A stretch of 64,000 nt of DNA from Megaustenia siamemsis (taxonomy: Eukaryota; Mollusca; Gastropoda; Stylommatophora; Ariophantidae): the NCBI GenBank assembly GCA_032433765.1, contig JAVIAB010000124.1:76378119-76442118 (forward strand). Direction: 5' to 3'. The notes below the pieces were generated by a model. That model did no database searches. It saw only the letters and a program-made list of their open reading frames with translations, and had not been told where the DNA came from. The translations under genes were made by a program, and so were the position numbers. Below, piece by piece: positions 1 to 13,460 of this stretch; position 1 is the first letter of the stretch; each line of letters opens with the position of its first letter.

Positions 1-1122
1 TGTTTTTTTTAAATAAAGTGCTTGTTATAGTGAAGTGCAAAGAATAGTCTTTACAGATGTCACACCACCCGCACATCAAATAAAAATACTGAAACAATAA
101 TCCCGTTTCAAACAATGGCACAGTGCGGGTACCGCACATACTGAGACGATCACCGTCACAACAAAGACTGTAACATCAATCTAAAGTACATGTTGCAAAT
201 CATGGTTCGCGGCCCTAGAGAGTATATAACAACATGATTGCCTAAATCAGACAGCTTAATACACACGGGTTGATCTTCTGGGTCGTTAGGGGACCAAAGG
301 ATTCCATTTTCATCCATAATTCTTTATTGCGGGTCTCTGTACACTCATGAAGACAGGTACCCTTGTCGTGTTTGTCCTAGTTTGTTTACGCACGATTTGA
401 ACAAGTCGTTTTTTTTTTTCTACCTGCAGGTTTAGTAAATATGTGGTATTTCTTTGAGATGCCTGGGTTGTTTCTGTGGTATCTTCATTCATTGGAAGTT
501 ATTCTCTTTAGTAGTTTGCTATATATAATCTCCATGTCCTGCAGGCGTTCAAGAATATTGATGTTAGTGAGGCCTACTGCTCTACATTCTGTTAGTTATA
601 CTAATGGTCTCGCAAGGTTATGGCCTTATCGTTGCCAAACACCAAAGTATATGGCTAAATGTCGCTGCTGTTGACAGAATTGGAGATCACTAACAGATTG
701 TGCATGGAATGCAAGCTTGGGGTTTTCGGATTATGAATCTAATAGTTAGATGTATTGGGTGGTCTATATGTAAGATGTCGATCTCTGGGCAAAAAGGTAA
801 GGGTTTGATTCCCGTTTAAGACCGTGGGGAAATGTTCCCTTCGAATTCGTGGTTTCTTCCTGCTTTACCCTCCTCGATCTTCGTATGTGAGATTCGATGT
901 CCCTTTGTAGTTTAAAATCTAACAAAAAACAACCAAATTGCCACTGTCCACAAATTGGACAAAAATTGGTAGAAATCTATGGATTCCAGACTATGCAAGA
1001 GAGTATTTTCCCACGAGGTTCTCGCTTTTTCGAGGACAAGATCAGAGCACCTATGCGGGAGTGTAGTGATGATAGTCCAGTATAACATACACCATAAATT
1101 CACATGCACCACATATATGTAG
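1..1122. other. Intergenic sequence without a supported gene
   Basis: Only short open frames occur (at most about 77 codons), with no recognisable domain, no splice pairing with each other and no repeat structure. A possible tRNA-derived SINE lies inside at about 745-905. The segment ends at the left edge of the repeat element beginning near 1123. I see nothing else to annotate. Confidence 0.6.
745..905 (+). mobile_element. Possible tRNA-derived SINE remnant
   Basis: The string GGGTTTGATTCCCG near 805 resembles a pol III B box (consensus GGTTCGANTCC) and is followed by a short unique tail. The A box is not clear and no target duplication was found. It may be a decayed SINE or a chance match. 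This is a weak call. Confidence 0.25.
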
Positions 1123-4100
1123 ACTTCCGGTCAGTCAGGCGGATAGGCGGCAGGAACCTTTGAGGCTCTGTCTGAAAATTATTCCTTGTTGCAGTTTCCC
1201 CATATTCCAAGTCTGGCTTGCTACTGGAGCTACTGAGTTTAGTGCTCTGTGCACACTGTGAGCTGTGTGTTTCCCCATATTCCAAGTCTGGCTTGCTGCT
1301 GGAGCTACTGAGTTTAGTGCTCTGTGCACACTGTGAGCTGTGTGTTTCCCCATATTCCAAGTCTGGCTTGCTACTGGAGCTACTGAGTTTAGTGCTCTGT
1401 GCACACTGTGAGCTATGTGTTTCCTCATATTCCAAGTCTGGCTTGCTACTGGAGCTACTGAGTTTAGTGCTCTGTGCACACTGTGAGCTGTGTGTTTCCT
1501 CATATTCCAAGTCTGGCTTGCTACTGGAGCTACTGAGTTTAGTGCTCTGTGCACACTGTGAGCTGTGTGTTTCCTCATATTCCAAGTCTGGCTTGCTACT
1601 GGAGCTACTGAGTTTAGTGCTCTGTGCACACTGTGAGCTGTGTGTTTCCCCATATTCCAAGTCTGGCTTGCTACTGGAGCTACTGAGTTTAGTGCTCTGT
1701 GCACACTGTGAGCTGTGTGTTTCCCCATATTCCAAGTTTGGCTTGCTACTGGAGCTACTGAGTTTAGTGCTCTGTGCACACTGTGAGCTGTGTGTTTCCC
1801 CATATTCCAAGTCTGGCTTGCTACTGGAGCTACTGAGTTTAGTGCTCTGTGCACACTGTGAGCTGTGTGTTTCCCCATATTCCAAGTCTGGCTTACTACT
1901 GGAGCTACTGAGTTTAGTGCTCTGTGCACACTGTGAGCTGTGTGTTTCCCCATATTCCAAGTCTGGCTTGCTACTGGAGCTACTGAGTTTAGTGCTCTGT
2001 GCACACTGTGAGCTGTGTGTTTCCCCATATTCCAAGTCTGGCTTGCTACTGGAGCTACTGAGTTTAGTGCTCTGTGCACACTGTGAGCTGTGTGTTTCCC
2101 CATATTCCAAGTCTGGCTTGCTACTGGAGCTACTGAGTTTAGTGCTCTGTGCACACTGTGAGCTGTGTGTTTCCTCATATTCCAAGTCTGGCTTGCTACT
2201 GGAGCTACTGAGTTTAGTGCTCTGTGCACACTGTGAGCTGTGTGTTTCCTTATATTCCAAGTCTGGCTTGCTACTGGAGCTACTGAGTTTAGTGCTCTGT
2301 GCACACTGTGAGCTGTGTGTTTCCTCATATTCCAAGTCTGGCTTGCTACTGGAGCTACTGAGTTTAGTGCTCTGTGCACACTGTGAGCTGTGTGTTTCCT
2401 CATATTCCAAGTCTGGCTTGCTACTGGAGCTACTGAGTTTAGTGCTCTGTGCACACTGTGAGCTGTGTGTTTCCCCATATTCCAAGTCTGGCTTGCTACT
2501 GGAGCTACTGAGTTTAGTGCTCTGTGCACACTGTGAGCTGTGTGTTTCCTCATATTCCAAGTCTGGCTTGCTACTGGAGCTACTGAGTTTAGTGCTCTGT
2601 GCACACTGTGAGCTGTGTGTTTCCTCATATTCCAAGTCTGGCTTGCTACTGGAGCTACTGAGTTTAGTGCTCTGTGCACACTGTGAGCTGTGTGTTTCCC
2701 CATATTCCAAGTCTGGCTTGCTACTGGAGCTACTGAGTTTAGTGCTCTGTGCACACTGTGAGCTGTGTGTTTCCTCATATTCCAAGTCTGGCTTGCTACT
2801 GGAGCTACTGAGTTTAGTGCTCTGTGCACACTGTGAGCTGTGTGTTTCCTCATATTCCAAGTCTGGCTTGCTGCTGGAGCTACTGAGTTTAGTGCTCTGT
2901 GCACACTGTGAGCTATGTGTTTCCTCATATTCCAAGTCTGGCTTGCTGCTGGAGCTACTGAGTTTAGTGCTCTGTGCACACTGTGAGCTGTGTGTTTCCT
3001 CATATTCCAAGTCTGGCTTGCTACTGGAGCTACTGAGTTTAGTGCTCTGTGCACACTGTGAGCTGTGTGTTTCCTCATATTCCAAGTCTGGCTTGCTACT
3101 GGAGCTACTGAGTTTAGTGCTCTGTGCACACTGTGAGCTGTGTGTTTCCTCATATTCCAAGTCTGGCTTGCTACTGGAGCTACTGAGTTTAGTGCTCTGT
3201 GCACACTGTGAGCTGTGTGTTTCCTCATATTCCAAGTCTGGCTTGCTACTGGAGCTACTGAGTTTAGTGCTCTGTGCACACTGTGAGCTGTGTGTTTCCT
3301 CATATTCCAAGTCCGGCTTGTTGCTGGAGCTACTGAGTTTAGTGCTCTGTGCACACTGTGAGCTGTGTGTTTCCTCATATTCCAAGTCTGGCTTGCTACT
3401 GGAGCTACTGAGTTTAGTGCTCTGTGCACACTGTGAGCTATGTGTTTCCTCATATTCCAAGTCTGGCTTGCTGCTGGAGCTACTGAGTTTAGTGCTCTGT
3501 GCACACTGTGAGCTGTGTGTTTCCTCATATTCCAAGTCTGGCTTGTTACTGGAGCTACTGAGTTTAGTGCTCTGTGCACACTGTGAGCTGTGTGTTTCCC
3601 CATATTCCAAGTCTGGCTTGTTACTGGAGCTACTGAGTTTAGTGCTCTGTGCACACTGTGAGCTGTGTGTTTCCTCATATTCCAAGTCTGGCTTGCTACT
3701 GGAGCTACTGAGTTTAGTGCTCTGTGCACACTGTGAGCTGTGTGTTTCCTCATATTCCAAGTCTGGCTTGCTACTGGAGCTACTGAGTTTAGTGCTCTGT
3801 GCACACTGTGAGCTATGTGTTTCCTCATATTCCAAGTCTGGCTTGCTACTGGAGCTACTGAGTTTAGTGCTCTGTGCACACTGTGAGCTATGTGTTTCCT
3901 CATATTCCAAGTCCGGCTTGCTGCTGGAGCTACTGAGTTTAGTGCTCTGTGCACACTGTGAGCTATGTGTTTCCTCATATTCCAAGTCTGGCTTGCTGCT
4001 GGAGCTACTGAGTTTAGTGCTCTGTGCACACTGTGAGCTATGTGTTTCCTCATATTCCAAGTCTGGCTTGCTACTGGAGCTACTGAGTTTAGTGCTCTGT

Positions 4101-7100
4101 GCACACTGTGAGCTGTGTGTTTCCTCATATTCCAAGTCTGGCTTGCTACTGGAGCTACTGAGTTTAGTGCTCTGTGCACACTGTGAGCTGTGTGTTTCCT
4201 CATATTCCAAGTCCGGCTTGCTGCTGGAGCTACTGAGTTTAGTGCTCTGTGCACACTGTGAGCTGTGTGTTTCCTCATATTCCAAGTCCGGCTTGCTACT
4301 GGAGCTACTGAGTTTAGTGCTCTGTGCACACTGTGAGCTGTGTGTTTCCTCATATTCCAAGTCCGGCTTGCTACTGGAGCTACTGAGTTTAGTGCTCTGT
4401 GCACACTGTGAGCTATGTGTTTCCCCATATTCCAAGTCTGGCTTGCTACTGGAGCTACTGAGTTTAGTGCTCTGTGCACACTGTGAGCTGTGTGTTTCCC
4501 CATATTCCAAGTCCGGCTTGCTACTGGAGCTACTGAGTTTAGTGCTCTGTGCACACTGTGAGCTGTGTGTTTCCTCATATTCCAAGTCTGGCTTGCTACT
4601 GGAGCTACTGAGTTTAGTGCTCTGTGCACACTGTGAGCTATGTGTTTCCTCATATTCCAAGTCTGGCTTGCTGCTGGAGCTACTGAGTTTAGTGCTCTGT
4701 GCACACTGTGAGCTGTGTGTTTCCTCATATTCCAAGTCTGGCTTGCTACTGGAGCTACTGAGTTTAGTGCTCTGTGCACACTGTGAGCTGTGTGTTTCCT
4801 CATATTCCAAGTCTGGCTTGCTGCTGGAGCTACTGAGTTTAGTGCTCTGTGCACACTGTGAGCTATGTGTTTTCATCATATTCCAAGTCTGGCTTGCTAC
4901 TGGAGCTACTGAGTTTAGTGCTCTGTGCACACTGTGAGCTATGTGTTTCCTCATATTCCAAGTCCGGCTTGCTGCTGGAGCTACTGAGTTTAGTGCTCTG
5001 TGCACACTGTGAGCTATGTGTTTCCTCATATTCCAAGTCTGGCTTGCTGCTGGAGCTACTGAGTTTAGTGCTCTGTGCACACTGTGAGCTATGTGTTTCC
5101 TCATATTCCAAGTCTGGCTTGCTACTGGAGCTACTGAGTTTAGTGCTCTGTGCACACTGTGAGCTATGTGTTTCCTCATATTCCAAGTCTGGCTTGCTGC
5201 TGGAGCTACTGAGTTTAGTGCTCTGTGCACACTGTGAGCTGTGTGTTTCCTCATATTCCAAGTCCGGCTTGCTACTGAAGCTACTGAGTTTAGTGCTCTG
5301 TGCACACTGTGAGCTATGTGTTTCCTCATATTCCAAGTCCGGCTTGCTACTGGAGCTACTGAGTTTAGTGCTCTGTGCACACTGTGAGCTATGTGTTTCC
5401 CATATTCCAAGTCCGGCTTGCTACTGGAGCTACTGAGTTTAGTGCTCTGTGCACACTGTGAGCTGTGTGTTTCCTCATATTCCAAGTCTGGCTTGCTGCT
5501 GGAGCTACTGAGTTTAGTGCTCTGTGCACACTGTGAGCTATGTGTTTCCTCATATTCCAAGTCTGGCTTGCTACTGGAGCTACTGAGTTTAGTGCTCTGT
5601 GCACACTGTGAGCTATGTGTTTCCTCATATTCCAAGTCCGGCTTGCTGCTGGAGCTACTGAGTTTAGTGCTCTGTGCACACTGTGAGCTGTGTGTTTCCT
5701 CATATTCCAAGTCCGGCTTGCTACTGGAGCTACTGAGTTTAGTGCTCTGTGCACACTGAGCTATGTGTTTCCTCATATTCCAAGTCCGGCTTGCTACTGG
5801 AGCTACTGAGTTTAGTGCTCTGTGCACACTGTGAGCTATGTGTTTCCCCATATTCCAAGTCCGGCTTGCTGCTGGAGCTACTGAGTTTAGTGCTCTGTGC
5901 ACACTGTGAGCTGTGTGTTTCCTCATATTCCAAGTCTGGCTTGCTACTGGAGCTACTGAGTTTAGTGCTCTGTGCACACTGTGAGCTATGTGTTTCCTCA
6001 TATTCCAAGTCTGGCTTGTTGCTGGAGCTACTGAGTTTAGTGCTCTGTGCACACTGTGAGCTGTGTGTTTCCTCATATTCCAAGTCTGGCTTGTTACTGG
6101 AGCTACTGAGTTTAGTGCTCTGTGCACACTGTGAGCTGTGTGTTTCCCCATATTCCAAGTCTGGCTTGTTGCTGGAGCTACTGAGTTTAGTGCTCTGTGC
6201 ACACTGTGAGCTGTGTGTTTCCTCATATTCCAAGTCCGGCTTGCTACTGGAGCTACTGAGTTTAGTGCTCTGTGCACACTGTGAGCTGTGTGTTTCCTCA
6301 TATTCCAAGTCTGGCTTGCTACTGGAGCTACTGAGTTTAGTGCTCTGTGCACACTGTGAGCTATGTGTTTCCTCATATTCCAAGTCTGGCTTGCTACTGG
6401 AGCTACTGAGTTTAGTGCTCTGTGCACACTGTGAGCTATGTGTTTCCTCATATTCCAAGTCCGGCTTGCTGCTGGAGCTACTGAGTTTAGTGCTCTGTGC
6501 ACACTGTGAGCTATGTGTTTCCTCATATTCCAAGTCTGGCTTGCTGCTGGAGCTACTGAGTTTAGTGCTCTGTGCACACTGTGAGCTATGTGTTTCCTCA
6601 TATTCCAAGTCTGGCTTGCTACTGGAGCTACTGAGTTTAGTGCTCTGTGCACACTGTGAGCTGTGTGTTTCCTCATATTCCAAGTCTGCTTGCTACTGGA
6701 GCTACTGAGTTTATTGCTCTGTGCACACTGTGAGCTATGTGTTTCCTCATATTCCAAGTCTGGCTTGCTGCTGGAGCTACTGAGTTTAGTGCTCTGTGCA
6801 CACTGTGAGCTGTGTGTTTCCTCATATTCCAAGTCGGCTTGCTACTGGAGCTACTGAGTTTAGTGCTCTGTGCACACTGTGAGCTATGTGTTTCCTCATA
6901 TTCCAAGTCCGGCTTGCTACTGGAGCTACTGAGTTTAGTGCTCTGTGCACACTGTGAGCTATGTGTTTCCCCATATTCCAAGTCCGGCTTGCTACTGGAG
7001 CTACTGAGTTTAGTGCTCTGTGCACACTGTGAGCTGTGTGTTTCCCCATATTCCAAGTCCGGCTTGCTACTGGAGCTACTGAGTTTAGTGCTCTGTGCAC

Positions 7101-10100
7101 ACTGTGAGCTGTGTGTTTCCTCATATTCCAAGTCTGGCTTGCTACTGGAGCTACTGAGTTTAGTGCTCTGTGCACACTGTGAGCTATGTGTTTCCCTCAT
7201 ATTCCAAGTCTGGCTTGCTGCTGGAGCTACTGAGTTTAGTGCTCTGTGCACACTGTGAGCTATGTGTTTCCTCATATTCCAAGTCTGGCTTGCTACTGGA
7301 GCTACTGAGTTTAGTGCTCTGTGCACACTGTGAGCTGTGTGTTTCCTCATATTCCAAGTCTGGCTTGCTACTGGAGCTACTGAGTTTAGTGCTCTGTGCA
7401 CACTGTGAGCTATGTGTTTCATCATATTCCAAGTCTGGCTTGCTACTGAGCTACTGAGTTTAGTGCTCTGTGCACACTGTGAGCTATGTGTTTCCTCATA
7501 TTCCAAGTCTGGCTTGCTGCTGGAGCTACTGAGTTTAGTGCTCTGTGCACACTGTGAGCTATGTGTTTTCCTCATATTCCAAGTCTGGCTTGCTGCTGGA
7601 GCTACTGAGTTTAGTGCTCTGTGCACACTGTGAGCTATGTGTTTCCTCATATTCCAAGTCTGGCTTGCTACTGGAGCTACTGAGTTTAGTGCTCTGTGCA
7701 CACTGTGAGCTATGTGTTTCCTCATATTCCAAGTCTGGCTTGCTGCTGGAGCTACTGAGTTTAGTGCTCTGTGCACACTGTGAGCTGTGTGTTTCCTCAC
7801 ATTCCAAGTCCGGCTTGCTACTGAAGCTACTGAGTTTAGTGCTCTGTGCACACTGTGAGCTGTGTGTTTCCTCATATTCCAAGTCTGGCTTGCTACTGGA
7901 GCTACTGAGTTTAGTGCTCTGTGCACACTGTGAGCTATGTGTTTCCCCATATTCCAAGTCCGGCTTGCTACTGGAGCTACTGAGTTTAGTGCTCTGTGCA
8001 CACTGTGAGCTATGTGTTTCCTCATATTCCAAGTCTGGCTTGCTGCTGGAGCTACTGAGTTTAGTGCTCTGTGCACACTGTGAGCTATGTGTTTCCTCAT
8101 ATTCCAAGTCTGGCTTGCTACTGGAGCTACTGAGTTTAGTGCTCTGTGCACACTGTGAGCTATGTGTTTCCTCATATTCCAAGTCCGGCTTGCTGCTGGA
8201 GCTACTGAGTTTAGTGCTCTGTGCACACTGTGAGCTGTGTGTTTCCTCATATTCCAAGTCCGGCTTGCTACTGGAGCTACTGAGTTTAGTGCTCTGTGCA
8301 CACTGAGCTATGTGTTTCCTCATATTCCAAGTCCGGCTTGCTACTGGAGCTACTGAGTTTAGTGCTCTGTGCACACTGTGAGCTATGTGTTTCCCCATAT
8401 TCCAAGTCCGGCTTGCTACTGGAGCTACTGAGTTTAGTGCTCTGTGCACACTGTGAGCTGTGTGTTTCCCCATATTCCAAGTCCGGCTTGCTACTGGAGC
8501 TACTGAGTTTAGTGCTCTGTGCACACTGTGAGCTGTGTGTTTCCTCATATTCCAAGTCTGGCTTGCTACTGGAGCTACTGAGTTTAGTGCTCTGTGCACA
8601 CTGTGAGCTATGTGTTTCCTCATATTCCAAGTCTGGCTTGCTGCTGGAGCTACTGAGTTTAGTGCTCTGTGCACACTGTGAGCTATGTGTTTCCTCATAT
8701 TCCAAGTCTGGCTTGCTACTGGAGCTACTGAGTTTAGTGCTCTGTGCACACTGTGAGCTGTGTGTTTACTCATATTCCAAGTCCTGGCTTCCTACTGGAG
8801 CTACTGAGTTTAGTGCTCTGTGCACACTGTGAGCTGTGTGTTTCCTCATATTCCAAGTCTGGCTTGCTACTGGAGCTACTGAGTTTAGTGCTCTGTGCAC
8901 ACTGTGAGCTGTGTGTTTCCCCATATTCCAAGTCTGGCTTGCTACTGGAGCTACTGAGTTTAGTGCTCTGTGCACACTGTGAGCTGTGTGTTTTCCCCAT
9001 ATTCCAAGTCTGGCTTGCTACTGGAGCTACTGAGTTTAGTGCTCTGTGCACACTGTGGCTGTGTGTTTCCTCTATTCCAAGTCTGGCTTGCTACTGGAGC
9101 TACTGAGTTTAGTGCTCTGTGCACACTGTGAGCTTGTGTTTCCTCATATTCCAAGTCTGGCTTGCTGCTGGAGCTACTGAGTTTAGTGCTCTGTGCACAC
9201 TGTGAGCTGTGTGTTTCCTCATATTCCAAGTCTGGCTTGCTACTGGAGCTACTGAGTTTAGTGCTCTGTGCACACTGTGAGCTGTGTGTTTCCTCATGTT
9301 CCAAGTCTGGCTTGCTACTGGAGCTACTGAGTTTAGTGCTCTGTGCACACTGTGAGCTATGTGTTTCCTCATATTCCAAGTCTGGCTTGCTCTGAGCTAC
9401 TGAGTTTAGTGCTCTGTGCACACTGTGACTATGTGTTTCCTCATATTCCAAGTCTGGCTTGCTACTGGAGCTACTGATTTAGTGCTCTGTGCACACTGTG
9501 AGCTGTGTGTTTCCTCATATTCCAAGTCGGCTTGCTACTGGAGCTACTGAGTTTAGTGCTCTGTGCACACTGTGAGCTGTGTGTTTCCCCATATTCCAAG
9601 TCGGCTTGCTACTGGAGCTACTGAGTTTAGTGCTCTGTGCACACTGTGAGCTGTGTGTTTCCTCATATTCCAAGTCCGTCTTGCTACTGGAGCTACTGAG
9701 TTTAGTGCTCTGTGCACACTGTGAGCTATGTGTTTCCCATATTCCAAGTCTGGCTTGCTGCTGGAGCTACTGAGTTTAGTGCTCTGTGCACACTGTGAGC
9801 TGTGTATTTCCTCATATTCCAAGTCCGGCTTGCTACTGGAGCTACTGAGTTTAGTGCTCTGTGCACACTGTGAGCTGTGTGTTTCCTCATATTCCAAGTC
9901 CTGGCTTGCTACTGGAGCTACTGATTTTAGTGCTCTGTGCACACTGTGAGCTATGTGTTTTCCTCATATTCCAAGTCTGGCTTGCTACTGGAGCTACTGA
10001 GTTTAGTGCTCTGTGCACACTGTGAGCTATTGTTTTCCCCATATTCCAAGTCTGGCTTGCTGCTGGAGCTACTGAGTTTAGTGCTCTGTGCACACTGTGA

Positions 10101-11431
10101 GCTGTGTGTTTCCTCCCCATATTCCAAGTCTGCTTGCTACTGGAGCTACTGAGTTTAGTGCTCTGTGCACACTGTGAGCTGTGTGTTTCCTCATATTCCA
10201 AGTCCGGCTTGCTACTGGAGCTACTGATTTAGTGCTCTGTGCACACTGTGAGCTATGTGTTTCCTCATATTCCAAGTCTGGCTTGCTACTGGAGCTACTG
10301 ATTTTAGTGCTCTGTGCACACTGTGAGCTGTGTGTTTTCCCCATATTCCAAGTCTGGCTTGCTACTGGAGCTACTGAGTTTTAGTGCTCTGTGCACACTG
10401 TGAGCTATGTGTTTCCTCATATTCCAAGTCTGGCTGCTACTGGAGCTACGGAGTTTTAGTGCTCTGTGCACACTGTGAGCTGTGTGTTTCCTCATATTCC
10501 AAGTCTGGCTTGCTACTGGAGCTACTGATTTTAGTGCTCTGTGCACACTGTGAGCTGTGTGTTTCCCCCATATTCCAAGTCCGGCTTGCTGCTGGAGCTA
10601 CTGATTTTAGTGCGCTGTGCACACTGTGAGCTATGTGTTTCCCCATATTCCAAGTCCGGCTTGCTGCTGGAGCTACTGAGTTTAGTGCTCTGTGCACACT
10701 GTGAGCTGTGTGTTTTCCCCATATTCCAAGTCCGGCTTGCTGCTGGAGCTACTGAGTTTAGTGCTCTGTGCACACTGTGAGCTGTGTGTTTCCCATATTC
10801 CAAGTCCGGCTTGCTGCTGGAGCTACTGAGTTTAGTGCTCTGTGCACACTGTGAGCTGTGTGTTTCCCCATATTCCAAGTCCGGCTTGCTGCTGGAGCTA
10901 CTGAGTTAGTGCTCTGTGCACACTGTGAGCTGTGTGTTTCCCCATATCCAAGTCCGGCTTGCTGCTGGAGCTACTGAGTTTAGTGCTCTGTGCACACTGT
11001 GAGCTGTGTGTTTCCCCATATTCCAAGTCCGGCTTGCTGCTGGAGCTACTGAGTTTAGTGCTCTGTGCACATGTGAGCTGTGTTTTTCCCCATATTCCAG
11101 TCCGCTTGCTGCTGGAGCTACTGAGTTTAGTGCTCTGTGCACACTGTGAGCTATTTTTTTCATCCGGATAGTGTTTCGATATTCCGATTGCTTACGATGA
11201 ATGATGATATCGTATGACGAATGGCATTTCACTGCGTTCACTTTCAGTACCGCTTGGCATTGTGTCTTTTGGCATGCACTGTAGCTGCTATGGTGGGGAC
11301 TGCAGCTGTCTTTCTTTGTTTGGATCCTTTAATGAGATTATTTTAATTCGGATGATTCCTCTGGCACAGCGGTTAAGCATTGTAGATTCAATTCGCCTGG
11401 AGTGATTGATACAAAATGCGGCTTTCCTTAC
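1123..11431 (+). mobile_element. Dispersed element expanded by an internal 75-bp minisatellite
   Basis: The left flank (1123-1194, starting ACTTCCGG and containing GGATAGGCGGCAGG) and the right flank (11155-11431, containing GTTTCGATATTCC, then ACGATGAATGATGATATCGT and CTTTCTTTGTTTGG) both align in the same order with the reverse complement of 28064-28466. The two loci are therefore copies of one dispersed element. Between the flanks this copy carries about 10 kb of 75-bp repeats where the other carries one unit. The far right end has a tRNA-like stretch (CACAGCGGTTAAGCA then GATTCAATTCG), suggesting a SINE-like or composite non-autonomous element. No coding capacity or transposase is seen and the class is not known. 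Homology of the two loci is directly visible; the class is inference. Confidence 0.8.
1195..11154 (+). repeat. 75-bp minisatellite array, about 130 copies
   Basis: The unit runs from TTTCCCCATATTCCAAGTC through GGAGCTACTGAGTTTAGTGC to TGAGCTGTGTG, 75 bp. From 1195 to about 4865 nearly all copies are exactly 75 bp and differ only at a few fixed positions (CCCC or CCTC; GTCTGG or GTCCGG; CTACTGG or CTGCTGG; GAGCTGT or GAGCTAT). From about 8760 onward single-base indels are frequent. Because 75 is divisible by three and the unit has few stops, frames stay open for over a thousand codons on both strands with a 25-residue period. These are artefacts. The unit also occurs once, alone, at 28321-28395. 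Confidence 0.97.
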
Positions 11432-12711
11432 CAACCAACCAACATAAAAATAATATATTAGTACGGGGATCAGTTCAGTGTTTTATATCTGCCAAGTAAA
11501 TGGACGAAATGAGCAGAGTTCGATTGAGACTGTGTGGTAAAACTACACAATCTTAATGTTATCATCTGTCGTTTAGCTATTATCAGTGCGATTAGATTGG
11601 CACATCTACCTATCATACTTTATTTGTCTGTACTATTTGTATGCCGTCGTTGTGATAGATGTGGCAATATGGAGATAGTTTTGCTAATATGTGTTGATGG
11701 TTATCGGAATACAGCACACGAAATCATCCACCACGTACCTCATGAAACCTCTTTGCTTTTTGTTGTTATTATCGAGAATGTACATAATGGCGGGATGACT
11801 ATAACTGTGTGCGCCTTACTGCTAGTTTTGAGCAATATGCGTTTGTCCGATACTGGTACAACGTCACATTTTAGTTTCAGATTGGCGAGTGTTTTTCCGT
11901 AGAAACAAATGTGGCGTTCACGAGTATTATATGTTAGAGATCGTGCTTGCGCATTGTGTTCATCTCGAGCTTTGTAAGTCAAATATTTGCTTGTGGTATT
12001 AGACGACACAGTTCCAATAGTCAAAGTTAACATTCCAGTCCCAGCTTAGCAGAGACTTCCACAAGCACTGCACCTGATTTATCACATACCTTAATCGTTG
12101 CTGTCGATTTGATCGCATTGTTGCTTGAGCTCTGTGGTTGATGAATGTTGATCTAGCATAGAATCGTTGTCACTTCTATCCAATGGATGGCTTACAATTG
12201 GGCACTTGTTCTTCTTTAAGAGTGGCATGAGCACAATGCACGTTCCTATTTTGTTTGGGTCCCAAGTACCCTAATTATTATCCTATAATTTGAACGCTTA
12301 TTAATCGGGGGGGGTTGGAGTGGTAAAGGGTGTAAAATAAACAGATATGGAAATGACATAATTAGGTAAAAGAGAAAGTTAGGATATATCGTATTCACTT
12401 AAACGTATTCTCCACTTTGACTTGTGCTGTAAGAGCTAGAACACAGTTGGGGGGGGGGTGCCAAGAATAAACTAATTGTTTCGGAACAAATATCTAGGAA
12501 TCGAATTGTATGTAATGAGACAATATAAGACTAGTGCATTCGTGGTCCATGAGGCGCTGGATGTCATATCTCTCTTAACCCTCACCAGCAGTATTGTATG
12601 TTCTACAACATCTCATCCGTTGTCTTTCCCGTGCCACGCCTTTAAACTCCCATCACCTGTCCCTCTATCCCTTCGACCTTCTATCTTTCCTGTTGTTATT
12701 AAGTCAGCCCA
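11432..12711. other. Intergenic sequence without a supported gene
   Basis: It begins just past the repeat element with a short ACCAACCAACCAAC stretch. Two G runs occur near 12307 and 12449. The longest open frames (11534-11902 plus, 11740-12033 minus) overlap on opposite strands and show no known domain or splice logic. Nothing else is supported. Confidence 0.55.
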
Positions 12712-13061
12712 CCTCTGCTCTACACATACCCTACAAATCTGGACTTCATCTTCTGCTCCACACATACACTACAAAATCTGGACTTTCATCTTCTGCTCCA
12801 CACATACCCTACAAATCTGGACTTTCATCCTCTGCTCCACACTACCCTACAAACTGGACTTTCATCCTCTCTCCACACACACCACCCTAACAAATCTGAC
12901 TTTCATCTTCTGCTCCACACATCCCTACAAATCTGGACTTTCATCTTCTGCTCCACACATACCAAACAAATCTGGACTTTCCATCCTCTGCTCCACACAC
13001 ACCCTACAAATCTGGACTTTCATCCTCTCTCCACACATACCCTACAAATCTAAACATCCAT
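12712..13061 (+). repeat. Degenerate 39-bp minisatellite, 9 copies
   Basis: Nine imperfect copies of a 37-41 bp unit of the form CTTCTGCTCCACACATACC followed by CTACAAATCTGGACTTTCAT. Copies differ by substitutions and small indels. The local open frames simply follow the repeat. Confidence 0.9.
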
Positions 13062-13189
13062 TCGCGTGCTCTTCCTCCTAATAGTGGAGTGGATATGTTA
13101 ATATGCAACGATGGATCTGTTATCTAAATAGAAATTGCATAAAAGGACTTGTGATGAGCGCATATTAATATTTGGGTGTCAAATTTGGC

Positions 13190-13460
13190 CGTCCAACAAT
13201 TGACCTGGTGCAGTCGGCGACCCACAACTGACTGTATACTTCCGGAACGGCAAACACACAGCTGATCAAGATCCTGTTCCACCTCACAGCTGTGCTCCAG
13301 GAAACAGATTGTCCCAGTCTGGCAAAGCGAGAGGATTCGACGAGGGAAGGCAATGCTGTACTCAAAATGACATTCTGATGTCGGATGTGTTGAGCCCATA
13401 GGCTCATAAACCACAGTAGAACGTATCAACGGACCAGCCTAACGTCCTTAAAAAGGCGCA
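13190..13460 (-). mobile_element. Dispersed repeat, copy 1 (SINE body family)
   Basis: Shares ordered blocks with 40060-40345 and 43850-44325: a 'GATCCTGTTCCACC' block (compare GACCCTACTCCACC), then AACAGATTGTCCCAGTCTGG, GAGGGAAGGCAATGC, TACTCAAAATGACAT, GATGTGTTGAGCCCA and AACGTCCTTAAAAAGG. In the 43.9-kb copy this body ends in a tRNA-like head on the minus strand, so the present copy is probably a head-less SINE in minus orientation. Blocks are visible by eye; percent identity was not computed. Confidence 0.65.

Noticed and set aside
1100..6832. Open frame of 1910 codons on the minus strand, with shorter partners on plus
   Set aside because: It is a by-product of a 75-bp stop-free tandem unit. 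Both strands are open, it crosses units that shift the frame, and it lies inside a mobile element.
11534..11902. 122-codon plus-strand open frame near the first array
   Set aside because: No domain is recognised, and an opposite-strand frame overlaps it. No evidence of coding.
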